From the NCBI GenBank assembly GCA_002319955.1, contig DCJS01000004.1, positions 1 to 7,840 on the forward strand: a stretch of 7,840 nt of DNA, in the 5' to 3' direction. Positions 1 through 5,882 of the stretch are shown here, in pieces. Under the pieces are notes generated by a model. It was not told the origin of the DNA. It worked only from the letters and a program-made list of their open reading frames with translations, and ran no database searches. The DNA comes from Flavobacteriales bacterium UBA1694 (GTDB taxonomy: Bacteria; Bacteroidota; Bacteroidia; Flavobacteriales; Weeksellaceae). Each line of letters starts with the position of its first letter. The stretch's first letter is position 1. The translations under genes and the position numbers were made by a program.

Positions 1-1965
1 GAAGAGCGCTTTGAAGTGGGTAAACCACTAAGTGAAATTATTGAATTGGGACCCGACTTTGTTTTTGAAATTGGGCTCACGCCAAACCGCACCGATGCGA
101 TGTCACATTATGGGGTCGCTAGAGACCTTCACGCCTACCTCGCTAGCAATGCAATTAAATCCGATTTTGAGAAATTAAGTCTCCAGCCTTTAGAAGGCCA
201 GGGCGAGTCTGATTTAGAACTTGAAATTGAAGATTCAAGTTTGACACCTCGCTATGTGGGGGCCTTAATAGAGGGAGTAAGCGTTGAGGAATCTCCGGAA
301 TGGCTACAAAACCGACTTCTCGCCATTGGCCTTTCGCCAATTAATAATATTGTGGATATCACCAACTACGTGCTCCACGGACTTGGTCAGCCACTGCATG
401 CCTTTGATGCGCAGAAGATCGAAAGCCATAAAGTAAAAGTGGGGACCCTAGAAAAAGGAACAAAGTTTACCACCTTGGACGGGATTGAGCGCACTCTGAA
501 TGGCGAAGAAATTCTTATTAAAGACGGTGAAAATACACCACTTTGTATCGCAGGGGTTTTTGGAGGTCTAAACTCTGGAGTAAGTTCAGAGACAACAAGC
601 ATTTTTTTAGAAAGTGCCTACTTCAATCCTGTGGCTATTAGAAAAGCGGCAAAATTTCATGGACTTAGCACCGATGCTTCGTTTCGTTTCGAACGTGGTG
701 TGGATCCTGCGCAAACTAAAGTGGCTATTTCTTACGCCATTAAACTTATTGAGGAGCTCGCTGGGGGCACCCTTATAGGGGAGGTGAAAGACGTGTATCC
801 TCAGGCAATTCAGGACCATTATGTGGTGTTTCGCTATTCGATGCTAGACCAAATTCTAGGCATAAAAATCCATAGAGAAAAAGTCAAAGAGATTTTGAAG
901 GCTTTGGATATTACCATTTTAAATGAGATTCAAAACGGACTTGAGCTCAGCATTCCAGCCTACCGCGCGGACGTCACAAGGGAGATTGACGTGATTGAAG
1001 AAGTCCTTCGTATTTATGGGTATAATAAAGTAGAATCGCCTTCTAAATTTTCTTTCTCACCCGTGAAATTAAGTTCAAACGATCAAGATGAGCTTGAAAA
1101 CACTTGGGCTCGAGCCCTGCAAAGTAACGGGTTTAACGAAGTAATGAATAATTCCTTGACTTCCCTTACAGAGCCAAAGGATGCCGTCAAATTACTAAAT
1201 CCATTAAGTGGTGAACTCGCCTATATGAGAACTTCCTTAATGGAAGGTCTTTTGGAGAATGCCGCATATAACATTAACCGCAAGAGTCCAAATTTGAAAT
1301 TCTTTGAACTTGGAAAAATTTACCATAAAACTAAAACGTATACAGAACGTAAACAATTAGCGCTTTTAACCACGGGAAAAGATCTCGCAGAAAACTGGAA
1401 GACCCAGGGTGAAGTCAGTGATTTTTATAGACTCAAAGGCTATGTTTATTTGCTATTGAACCGTCTAGGACTTAATTTAGAAGAGGTTGCCTTAGAGGAC
1501 ACGCGCTTTAGCGATGCTATCGCGATTCAGGCTGAGGGCAAAGTCGTTGCCCGCCTAGGGAAAGTTTCTAAAACCGCTTTGAAAGAGGCTGATGTGGACC
1601 AGAGCTGTTACTATGCAGAGCTTGAACTTGAACTTGCGCACTCCCTTCGCGCAACCGGCAATTTGAAATTTACAGAGCCTGCAAAATTCAATATAATCCG
1701 CCGTGATTTAGCCCTGCTTTTAGATCAAAATGTGAGCTATAGCGAGCTATTAAAGGTACTATGGAAAAAACCCTCAAGTTATTTGCGTAAAGTCGATTTG
1801 TTTGACGTTTATGAAGGAGACAAGTTACCGCAAGGAAAAAAATCCTATGCCATGAGTTTCCAGCTCTTAAATGAACAAAAGACTTTGGAAGAAAAGGAAA
1901 TTTCTCAAGTGATGGCTTCTATCATTGCCTTACTGGAGAAAGAATTTGGTGCGACGTTAAGATAG
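1..1965 (+). CDS. pheT: Phenylalanine--tRNA ligase beta subunit, 5' end outside the window
   Basis: The beta subunit of the cytoplasmic alpha2-beta2 enzyme that charges tRNA-Phe with phenylalanine. The frame is open from base 1, so the real start lies upstream; 654 codons are visible before the TAG. Bacteroidota PheT is usually about 800 residues, so roughly 150 N-terminal residues (the tRNA-binding OB-fold domain) are missing. Visible landmarks, counted from base 1: a TPNRTDAMS stretch near 27-35, the B3/B4 editing domain including NIVDITNYVL and GQPLHAFD at about 116-136, RFERGVD at about 229-235, the B5 domain with a YRADVTREID stretch and EEVLRIYGY at about 321-341, and a complete C-terminal ferredoxin-like anticodon-binding domain over the last 97 residues (RRDLALLLD, LFDVYEG, KKSYAMSF, ending FGATLR). 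No frameshift or internal stop is seen. The GTG at base 16 is internal, not a start. Identification is very secure. Confidence 0.97.
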   Translation, partial: EERFEVGKPLSEIIELGPDFVFEIGLTPNRTDAMSHYGVARDLHAYLASNAIKSDFEKLSLQPLEGQGESDLELEIEDSSLTPRYVGALIEGVSVEESPEWLQNRLLAIGLSPINNIVDITNYVLHGLGQPLHAFDAQKIESHKVKVGTLEKGTKFTTLDGIERTLNGEEILIKDGENTPLCIAGVFGGLNSGVSSETTSIFLESAYFNPVAIRKAAKFHGLSTDASFRFERGVDPAQTKVAISYAIKLIEELAGGTLIGEVKDVYPQAIQDHYVVFRYSMLDQILGIKIHREKVKEILKALDITILNEIQNGLELSIPAYRADVTREIDVIEEVLRIYGYNKVESPSKFSFSPVKLSSNDQDELENTWARALQSNGFNEVMNNSLTSLTEPKDAVKLLNPLSGELAYMRTSLMEGLLENAAYNINRKSPNLKFFELGKIYHKTKTYTERKQLALLTTGKDLAENWKTQGEVSDFYRLKGYVYLLLNRLGLNLEEVALEDTRFSDAIAIQAEGKVVARLGKVSKTALKEADVDQSCYYAELELELAHSLRATGNLKFTEPAKFNIIRRDLALLLDQNVSYSELLKVLWKKPSSYLRKVDLFDVYEGDKLPQGKKSYAMSFQLLNEQKTLEEKEISQVMASIIALLEKEFGATLR

Positions 1966-1982
1966 CTCGATTTTTATTTAAC

Positions 1983-2000
1983 GAGCCCTTCAGGCTTTAT
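1983..2000 (+). terminator. Weak candidate terminator after pheT
   Basis: A short inverted repeat follows the pheT stop: AGCC at 1984-1987 pairs with GGCT at 1993-1996, with a five-base loop and only a short T run after it. A competing GCTCG/CGAGC hairpin (1965-1969 with 1982-1986) overlaps the stop codon. Neither has the long T tract of the terminators at 2515-2602, so termination here is uncertain and some read-through into the lipoprotein gene is possible. Confidence 0.22.
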
Positions 2001-2056
2001 GGGCATTTAATTTGCTAAGAATAGAGTACAGTACGCTTCAATTCAACTATTATTTT

Positions 2057-2064
2057 TAAATTTG
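2057..2064 (+). promoter_or_regulatory. Putative Bacteroidota -7 element upstream of the lipoprotein gene
   Basis: TAAATTTG matches the TAnnTTTG consensus used by the Bacteroidota primary sigma factor. It ends 19 bases before the ATG at 2084, leaving room for a leader of about a dozen bases. An overlapping near match, TATTTTTA, lies at 2051-2058. I see no clear TTTG -33 element at the usual 17-23 base spacing, and the local sequence is AT-rich, so a chance match is possible. Confidence 0.35.
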
Positions 2065-2083
2065 AGAATCAAAATTAAGTATT

Positions 2084-2485
2084 ATGAAAAATTTATGGCT
2101 AGTGCTTTTCGCCTTTTTAACCCTTGCGTCTTGTGCGGCAATTGGTTCGGTTAGCAAAGTAGGTGCAAAACAAAGTAGCATTGCTAATACGCAGTGGACA
2201 GTCACTGAGTCGACCTCAGGCCCAAAGCCGACACTCTTAATTGAAGAGCAAAAGATCGCGGGGAATGCAGGCTGCAACTCCTTTTTTGGTTCTGTGCAAT
2301 TAAGCCCGTCTAACGGGGGATTCACGGCCTCTCAAGTAGGTTCAACAAAACGAGCCTGTGAAGATATGACGACAGAGGCCAACTTCCTTGGACTTCTGCA
2401 AAGCGCCACAAACTATGTGGTTAATGGAAATACATTAGAGCTCTACAAAGGCAACCTTTTACTAATGAAGTTTGTGAAAAAATAG
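2084..2485 (+). CDS. META-domain (HslJ-like) lipoprotein
   Basis: A 133-residue predicted lipoprotein. Residues 1-17 form a short lipoprotein signal: a Lys at position 2, a hydrophobic core, then the lipobox LASC with Cys17 as the lipidated residue. The mature part is a META domain (DUF306, the HslJ family). It begins at TQWTV near residue 36, followed by KPTLLIEEQKIAG, the hallmark GNAGCNSFFG at 60-69, TKRACEDM at 88-95, TEANFLGLL at 97-105 and a closing NTLELYKGNLLLMKF. Cys64 and Cys92 sit at the usual pair of conserved cysteine positions. The E. coli relative HslJ is an outer-membrane-associated heat-shock protein linked to novobiocin resistance; the biochemical role of META domains is unknown, so no function is assigned. 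It lies 118 bases after pheT and ends in a strong terminator, so it is probably transcribed alone or by read-through. The ATG start is fixed by the signal peptide. Confidence 0.9.
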   Translation: MKNLWLVLFAFLTLASCAAIGSVSKVGAKQSSIANTQWTVTESTSGPKPTLLIEEQKIAGNAGCNSFFGSVQLSPSNGGFTASQVGSTKRACEDMTTEANFLGLLQSATNYVVNGNTLELYKGNLLLMKFVKK

Positions 2486-2523
2486 CCGCTTGGTCTAAAA
2501 ATTTAAGAAAAATAGCCACCTGG
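2478..2523 (+). repeat. Imperfect 16-base direct repeat at the 3' end of the lipoprotein gene
   Basis: AAAAATAGCCGCTTGG at 2478-2493 recurs as AAAAATAGCCACCTGG at 2508-2523, exactly 30 bases on, with two differences. The first copy contains the TAG stop codon of the lipoprotein gene, and the second supplies the left arm of the terminator hairpin. It may be a relic of a 30-base tandem duplication; the remaining 14 bases of each unit do not match well. Confidence 0.6.
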
Positions 2524-2549
2524 ATTTAGTCCCGGTGGCATTTTTTTTT
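2515..2549 (+). terminator. Intrinsic terminator of the lipoprotein gene
   Basis: GCCACC at 2515-2520 pairs with GGTGGC at 2534-2539. Inside this stem, after one T-C mismatch, GGA (2522-2524) pairs with TCC (2530-2532) around a five-base loop. The hairpin is followed by an A and then nine T residues (2541-2549). It starts 30 bases after the lipoprotein stop codon and is a textbook Rho-independent terminator in the plus direction. Confidence 0.88.
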
Positions 2550-2572
2550 AAGATAGGCTCGTGTGACCAGAC

Positions 2573-2602
2573 AAAAAAAATCTGCCTTTAAAAAGGCAGA
2601 TT
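2573..2602 (-). terminator. Intrinsic terminator of the minus-strand gene run
   Basis: AATCTGCCTT at 2579-2588 pairs with AAGGCAGATT at 2593-2602, giving a ten-pair stem with a four-base loop. On the minus strand it is followed by a U run encoded by the eight A residues at 2573-2580 (the last two also count in the stem). It lies 28 bases beyond the stop codon of the acidic protein gene, so it ends that gene and probably the whole minus-strand run. The plus-strand side lacks a clean T run, so the signal is mainly one-directional. Confidence 0.88.
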
Positions 2603-2630
2603 GAATATTTTATACTAGAACGAATTAAGC

Positions 2631-2888
2631 CTAAGCTTTATCATCCTCTTGATCGTCGTCTTCATCGTCGTATTTAGCCAATTCTTCGTCGCACCATGTA
2701 AAGGCTCTTTCTACGACTTTCGTAGCTTCTTCGGCCATTGTTTCTTCATCGTCTCCTTCGAGGTCATCCAGCCATTCCACTTCTTCTTCCTCGACATTAA
2801 GGATGAATCGTGGATATTCTGTATGAACTACGAATAAATCTTCCGGCATTTCGGAATTGTCGGCTAATAAAAATTTAGGTAATTTCAT
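2631..2888 (-). CDS. Small, highly acidic protein of unknown function
   Basis: An 85-residue soluble protein with no signal peptide or membrane segment. By my count it contains 32 Asp/Glu against 7 Lys/Arg, a net charge of about -25. The N-terminal third looks like an ordinary folded segment (MKLPKFLLAD, then PEDLFVVHTEYPRFIL, residues 1-30). A strongly acidic middle follows (EEEEVEWLDDLEGDDEE, about 33-49), then a likely amphipathic helix (about 51-72, with WCDEEL), and an Asp/Glu-rich tail (74-83). From memory, similar short proteins beginning MKLPKFLLAD occur in Flavobacteriia without an assigned role; I cannot confirm this here. Coding is supported by a well-placed promoter element at 2912-2919, a terminator just after the stop, and a position in line with the genes upstream. 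The opposite-strand frame over the same bases looks like low-complexity hydrophobic noise. A binding or inhibitor-like role through the acidic surface is only speculation. Confidence 0.85.
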   Translation of the reverse strand: MKLPKFLLADNSEMPEDLFVVHTEYPRFILNVEEEEVEWLDDLEGDDEETMAEEATKVVERAFTWCDEELAKYDDEDDDQEDDKA

Positions 2889-2911
2889 TTTTGTAAGGTT
2901 TTTAATCTGGT

Positions 2912-2919
2912 CAAAGATA
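2912..2919 (-). promoter_or_regulatory. Putative Bacteroidota -7 element for the acidic protein gene
   Basis: Read on the minus strand, this is TATCTTTG, an exact match to TAnnTTTG. It ends 23 bases before the ATG at 2888 and lies in the 73-base gap after the hbd stop. This suggests the acidic protein gene can be transcribed apart from the genes upstream. No clear TTG is seen at the -33 position, so the call rests on the -7 match and its placement. Confidence 0.45.
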
Positions 2920-2961
2920 AAGAAATTTGCGCTATTATGCGCTTCGAGTTTTTAAAATTAG

Positions 2962-3858
2962 TTAAAATCCTGAATAAAAGCTTTTGGACACGTTCTCAGC
3001 CTTTCTTCCCTGAGAATAGTCGTAGAACCCTTCGCCAGATTTAATTCCTAACTTTCCGGCTCTCACCATGTTTACAAGCAGTGGACTTGGGGCGTATTTC
3101 GGGTTTTTGAATCCGTCATGCATGACATTCAAGATAGCAAGACACACATCCAGACCAATGAAGTCTGCCAATTGAAGAGGCCCCATAGGGTGCGCCATTC
3201 CAAGTTTCATGACTGTGTCAATTTCTTGCACACCTGCCACGCGGTTGTAGAGTGTTTCAATGGCTTCATTGATCATTGGCATTAGAATCCTATTAGCAAC
3301 AAACCCGGGGTAATCGTTAACCTCAACGGGTATTTTACCAAGGTCTTTTGACCATTGGTAGACCTTATCAAAGGTTTCTTTTGAGCTTGAATAGCCCTTA
3401 ATGATTTCCACAAGTTTCATTACAGGCACCGGGTTCATAAAATGCATTCCGATCACTTTATCTGGTCTAGAGGTAACCGAAGCAATTTGTGTGATAGAGA
3501 TTGAGGAGGTGTTGGTGGCTAAGATCGTTTCGCTGGGAGCAAGGGCGTCCATTTGCTTAAATATCTTTAGTTTAAGCTCTAGGTTTTCAGTCGCCGCCTC
3601 AACAATAAGCTGAGTGTTGTCGATGGCTTTCCCTAGTTCTGTAAAGCTCGAGATCCGACCAAGGGTTTGGTCTTTTTCTAGTTCCGTGAGAGTCCCTTTG
3701 CTTTGCATGCGCTCTAAGTTCGTGCGAATGGTCGAAACACCTTTTTCAAGCGCCTGGGTTGAGACGTCTACTAAATTTACTTGGAATCCACTTTGGGCAA
3801 ATGTGTGCGCAATTCCATTTCCCATGGTTCCAGCACCAATAACAACAATCGTATTCAT
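2962..3858 (-). CDS. hbd: 3-hydroxybutyryl-CoA / 3-hydroxyacyl-CoA dehydrogenase
   Basis: A 298-residue cytoplasmic NAD(P)-dependent dehydrogenase that interconverts (S)-3-hydroxyacyl-CoA and 3-oxoacyl-CoA, typically 3-hydroxybutyryl-CoA and acetoacetyl-CoA. The N-terminal Rossmann domain opens with GAGTMG at residues 8-13, followed by an Asp at 31 (LVD) at the end of the second strand. The catalytic set known from human HADH (Ser137, His158, Glu170, Asn208) is present at the same spacing: Ser118 (TNTSS), His139 (HFMNPVP), Glu151 (KLVEII) and Asn189 (GFVANR). The C-terminal domain has PMGPLQLADFIGLD at 225-238 and the typical closing GIKSGEGFYDY. Length is normal for the single-function family (about 280-300), so it is not a FadB-type fusion. 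It starts 25 bases after the beta-lactamase stop with no strong Shine-Dalgarno and probably shares its transcript. A role in fatty-acid or butyrate-type metabolism is likely; the exact chain length is not readable. Confidence 0.94.
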   Translation of the reverse strand: MNTIVVIGAGTMGNGIAHTFAQSGFQVNLVDVSTQALEKGVSTIRTNLERMQSKGTLTELEKDQTLGRISSFTELGKAIDNTQLIVEAATENLELKLKIFKQMDALAPSETILATNTSSISITQIASVTSRPDKVIGMHFMNPVPVMKLVEIIKGYSSSKETFDKVYQWSKDLGKIPVEVNDYPGFVANRILMPMINEAIETLYNRVAGVQEIDTVMKLGMAHPMGPLQLADFIGLDVCLAILNVMHDGFKNPKYAPSPLLVNMVRAGKLGIKSGEGFYDYSQGRKAENVSKSFYSGF

Positions 3859-3883
3859 AATAGTCTAAGTTTATTCTTTTAAT

Positions 3884-4771
3884 TTATTCTACACTCAAGG
3901 TGTAGGCATCGTAAATATGTTTTGAGATTTCAGAAATCATTTTCGTGTTTGTTTCTTCGCTTTCCATTGAGTCTGAAATCAAAATGGCGACTGCTAAGTG
4001 TGTTCCATTGGGCATCGTAATAATACCAATGTCGTTTTCAGCGGCCGTAAGTCCAGCGTTATTCTTGCCTGAGGAGCCTGTTTTATGTGCTGTTGAACCG
4101 ATTGGAAGAAAGGCTTTTATTTTGTTTGTGCCCGTTTTGGTATTGAGCATTATCTCGTAGAGAATTTTGGTGGAGCTAAATGAAAGTATCTTTCCCTCAT
4201 AGAAGCATTTGAGGAGCGCTGTTAATGCTTTGGTGGTCGCACTGTTCTTGTATTGGTTAGTCCAATTCTCGTGCATTTCAGCCTCATTATAACGCATCTT
4301 AAACTCGGTGATTCCTAAATTCCGAATAAAGTGTTGAGTCTTAGTGGGTCCCTTCACAAGTCTTAATAGGATGTCACACGCGTTATTATCACTTTGTGCA
4401 ACGGCGTAATCCAAGAGTTCTTTCAAAGTTAGAGTTATATTTCCGTTAGGATACTTGAGCTTTAATGGAGACCACGTGTTCTCAAGAAGATCCTCTGCGC
4501 GGACGAAAATCGGGGTATCCATTTTAAATAGTCCTTGGTCTACTAAGGAAAGAACGTGAAGGGCAATCGGAAATTTAAAAACACTTAGCATGGGCTGGTG
4601 TCTGGTCTCATTTGAGTGAAAAGAAAATGGCTTTTCAATTCCGATGGCAGAGATACTTACGCTTGCATTTTTTCCCTTCGTAATTGAAGTGATTTGCTCT
4701 GCTAAAGTTTGCGAATAGGAGCTACTGAAACAAGATAAAGCAATTAAAAAAAGGAGACTTCGCTTACCCAT
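3884..4771 (-). CDS. bla: Class A beta-lactamase, subclass A2 (PER/VEB/CfxA-like)
   Basis: A 295-residue periplasmic serine beta-lactamase that opens the beta-lactam ring through an acyl-enzyme. Residues 1-20 are a Sec signal peptide (GKR, hydrophobic core, SSSYS before Gln21). All class A motifs are present: SVFK at 63-66 (Ser70 and Lys73 in standard numbering), SDN at 127-129 (Ser130-Asn132), the omega-loop EAEMH at 163-167 (Glu166, with His at position 170), and KTGSS at 230-234 (Lys234-Thr-Gly). The EAEMH pattern, the downstream QYKN (PER-1 has QYQN) and the NNAGLTAAENDIGIITMPNG stretch are characteristic of subclass A2 enzymes of Bacteroidota. No motif is lost and the length is normal, so it should be active. 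The spectrum cannot be read from sequence alone. It lies 11 bases after the upstream oxidoreductase stop and 25 before hbd, and no dedicated promoter or regulator gene is visible, so it is probably expressed as part of that run. No mobile-element remains flank it. Confidence 0.95.
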   Translation of the reverse strand: MGKRSLLFLIALSCFSSSYSQTLAEQITSITKGKNASVSISAIGIEKPFSFHSNETRHQPMLSVFKFPIALHVLSLVDQGLFKMDTPIFVRAEDLLENTWSPLKLKYPNGNITLTLKELLDYAVAQSDNNACDILLRLVKGPTKTQHFIRNLGITEFKMRYNEAEMHENWTNQYKNSATTKALTALLKCFYEGKILSFSSTKILYEIMLNTKTGTNKIKAFLPIGSTAHKTGSSGKNNAGLTAAENDIGIITMPNGTHLAVAILISDSMESEETNTKMISEISKHIYDAYTLSVE

Positions 4772-4782
4772 GAATCACCGTA

Positions 4783-5760
4783 TTAAATCGTGGAGGTGTC
4801 TTGAATAAGGTCCATTATTTTTAGGGCGATTTTGAGCGCTTCGGTGCCGTCTTCAAGGGAGACTTCGACTTCACGGTCACTCGCAATAGCCTGAGCAAAA
4901 GCATTAAGTTCATCTAAAATTGCGTTGTTGGATTCGATTTTAGGATACTCAAAAAAGATCTGATTTTTTTCACCCTCGGAGTTCTCAATGATCATATCAA
5001 AATCGGATGGATTCTCGGGCGCTTCTTTCATGCGAATCACTTCGGCTTTTTTTTCTAAAAAGTCCACAGAAATATACGCATCACGTTGGAAAAATCTTGA
5101 CTTGCGCATGGCTTTCATTGAGATTCTAGAGGTCGTTAAATTCGCCACACAACCATTCTCAAATTCAATTCTTGCGTTGGTGATGTCTGGTGTTTTTGAC
5201 ACGACGCACACGCCACTGGCGTGAATGTTCTTTACTTTTGATTTGACAATGCTTAAAAGAATATCTAAATCGTGAATCATCAGATCCAGAACCACGGATA
5301 CATCCGTGCCTCGTGGATTGAATTCTGCTAGGCGGTGAATCTCAATAAACATGGGATTCTGGATGTAATTCCTTGTGGCAATAAAGGCCGGATTAAAACG
5401 TTCAACATGACCCACTTGGGCTTTAATTCCATGCGTTGTACAGAGCTCAAGAATTTCTTTTGCTTGCTCCAGGGTTTGGGTTATAGGCTTTTCAATAAAG
5501 AAATGCTTTTTCTTTTCAATGGCCTTAAGGGCGTATTGGTAATGGTAAAGCGTTGGCGTCACAATGTCAAGCATGTCCACTTGCTCTAGGAGTTCATCGA
5601 AATCTTCAAAGAATCGGTAGCCAAGCTCCGCCTCAAGTTTTCGGCCATTCTCGGGGTCTGCATCGTGAAAGCCTACGAATTCATAGTGCTCGCTTTGATT
5701 GAGAAGTTTAAGGTGAATTTTTCCTAAATGACCTGCGCCCACGAGACCTGCTTTAATCAT
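4783..5760 (-). CDS. Gfo/Idh/MocA family NAD(P)-dependent oxidoreductase
   Basis: A 325-residue cytoplasmic oxidoreductase. The N-terminal Rossmann domain opens with GLVGAGHLGKIH at residues 5-16, and the family EKP signature (Lys91, active-site lysine in characterised members) is at 90-92. The C-terminal alpha/beta domain has DLMIHDLDIL at 159-168 with the usual His163-Asp164, and ends in the family-typical EDGTEALKIALKI. The motif GHVERFNPA at 117-125 recalls a subgroup that includes UDP-N-acetylglucosamine 3-dehydrogenase-like enzymes, but the substrate cannot be fixed; family members oxidise many sugars, inositols and related compounds. I chose the ATG at 5760. The frame extends upstream to a TTG at 5808, but that adds 16 residues with no place before the Rossmann strand, and it would put the start inside the probable promoter. 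First gene of the minus-strand run; the beta-lactamase follows after 11 bases. Confidence 0.9.
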   Translation of the reverse strand: MIKAGLVGAGHLGKIHLKLLNQSEHYEFVGFHDADPENGRKLEAELGYRFFEDFDELLEQVDMLDIVTPTLYHYQYALKAIEKKKHFFIEKPITQTLEQAKEILELCTTHGIKAQVGHVERFNPAFIATRNYIQNPMFIEIHRLAEFNPRGTDVSVVLDLMIHDLDILLSIVKSKVKNIHASGVCVVSKTPDITNARIEFENGCVANLTTSRISMKAMRKSRFFQRDAYISVDFLEKKAEVIRMKEAPENPSDFDMIIENSEGEKNQIFFEYPKIESNNAILDELNAFAQAIASDREVEVSLEDGTEALKIALKIMDLIQDTSTI

Positions 5761-5774
5761 GTTTTTTATTTTTG

Positions 5775-5808
5775 TAAAGATAAGGATTTGAAAGGAAAAT
5801 TTAATCAA
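5775..5808 (-). promoter_or_regulatory. Putative promoter for the oxidoreductase-bla-hbd run
   Basis: On the minus strand TATCTTTA (5782 to 5775) matches TAnnTTTG except for the last base. A TTG lies 23 bases upstream (5808-5806), at the long end of the accepted spacing. The -7 element ends 14 bases before the chosen ATG at 5760. It is the only promoter-like sequence I see ahead of the three tightly packed genes. It shares the 122-base divergent gap with pcm. Confidence 0.4.
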
Positions 5809-5870
5809 TTCAGCGATTTTCCTCTTTTTAAATGCCTCATAAATGCCGATGAAATCTCAATTTTAATTGC

Positions 5871-5878
5871 TATTTTTG
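5871..5878 (+). promoter_or_regulatory. Putative -7 element just before pcm
   Basis: TATTTTTG matches TAnnTTTG exactly but ends only four bases before the pcm ATG at 5883. If used, transcription would begin at or within a few bases of the start codon, giving a leaderless or nearly leaderless message. No good -33 TTTG is visible, and the region is T-rich, so the match may be chance. Confidence 0.3.
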
Positions 5879-5882
5879 TCCC

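Noticed and set aside
16..18. GTG at 16 as the start of pheT
   Set aside because: The reading frame is open to base 1 with family-like sequence before it, and about 150 N-terminal residues of PheT are missing, so the gene begins outside the window.
1620..1640. Short CTTGAA repeats in pheT
   Set aside because: They encode an ELELEL run within the protein and are too short to suggest a separate function.
2056..2325. Minus-strand 89-residue open frame over the lipoprotein gene
   Set aside because: It overlaps a well-recognised META-domain gene, has no recognisable motif, and has no terminator or promoter context.
2649..2837. Plus-strand 62-residue open frame rich in Phe and Val
   Set aside because: It is the complement of the Asp/Glu codons of the acidic protein gene (GAx/TTC mirror), which explains its composition. 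The minus-strand gene has the promoter and terminator.
3884..4771. Beta-lactamase as a recently mobilised resistance gene
   Set aside because: No transposase, attC site, terminal inverted repeats or target duplication is seen within 3859-4782, and the flanking gaps are only 11 and 25 bases. The composition looks like that of its neighbours by eye.
5761..5808. N-terminal extension of the oxidoreductase to the TTG at 5808
   Set aside because: It adds 16 residues (MIKFSFQILIFTKIKN) before a Rossmann strand that normally begins within a few residues of the start, and it overlaps the probable promoter. The ATG at 5760 fits the family.
5761..5882. Small RNA or riboswitch in the divergent gap
   Set aside because: No strong hairpin with a T tract and no recognisable riboswitch core; the AT-rich content is accounted for by two opposing promoters.
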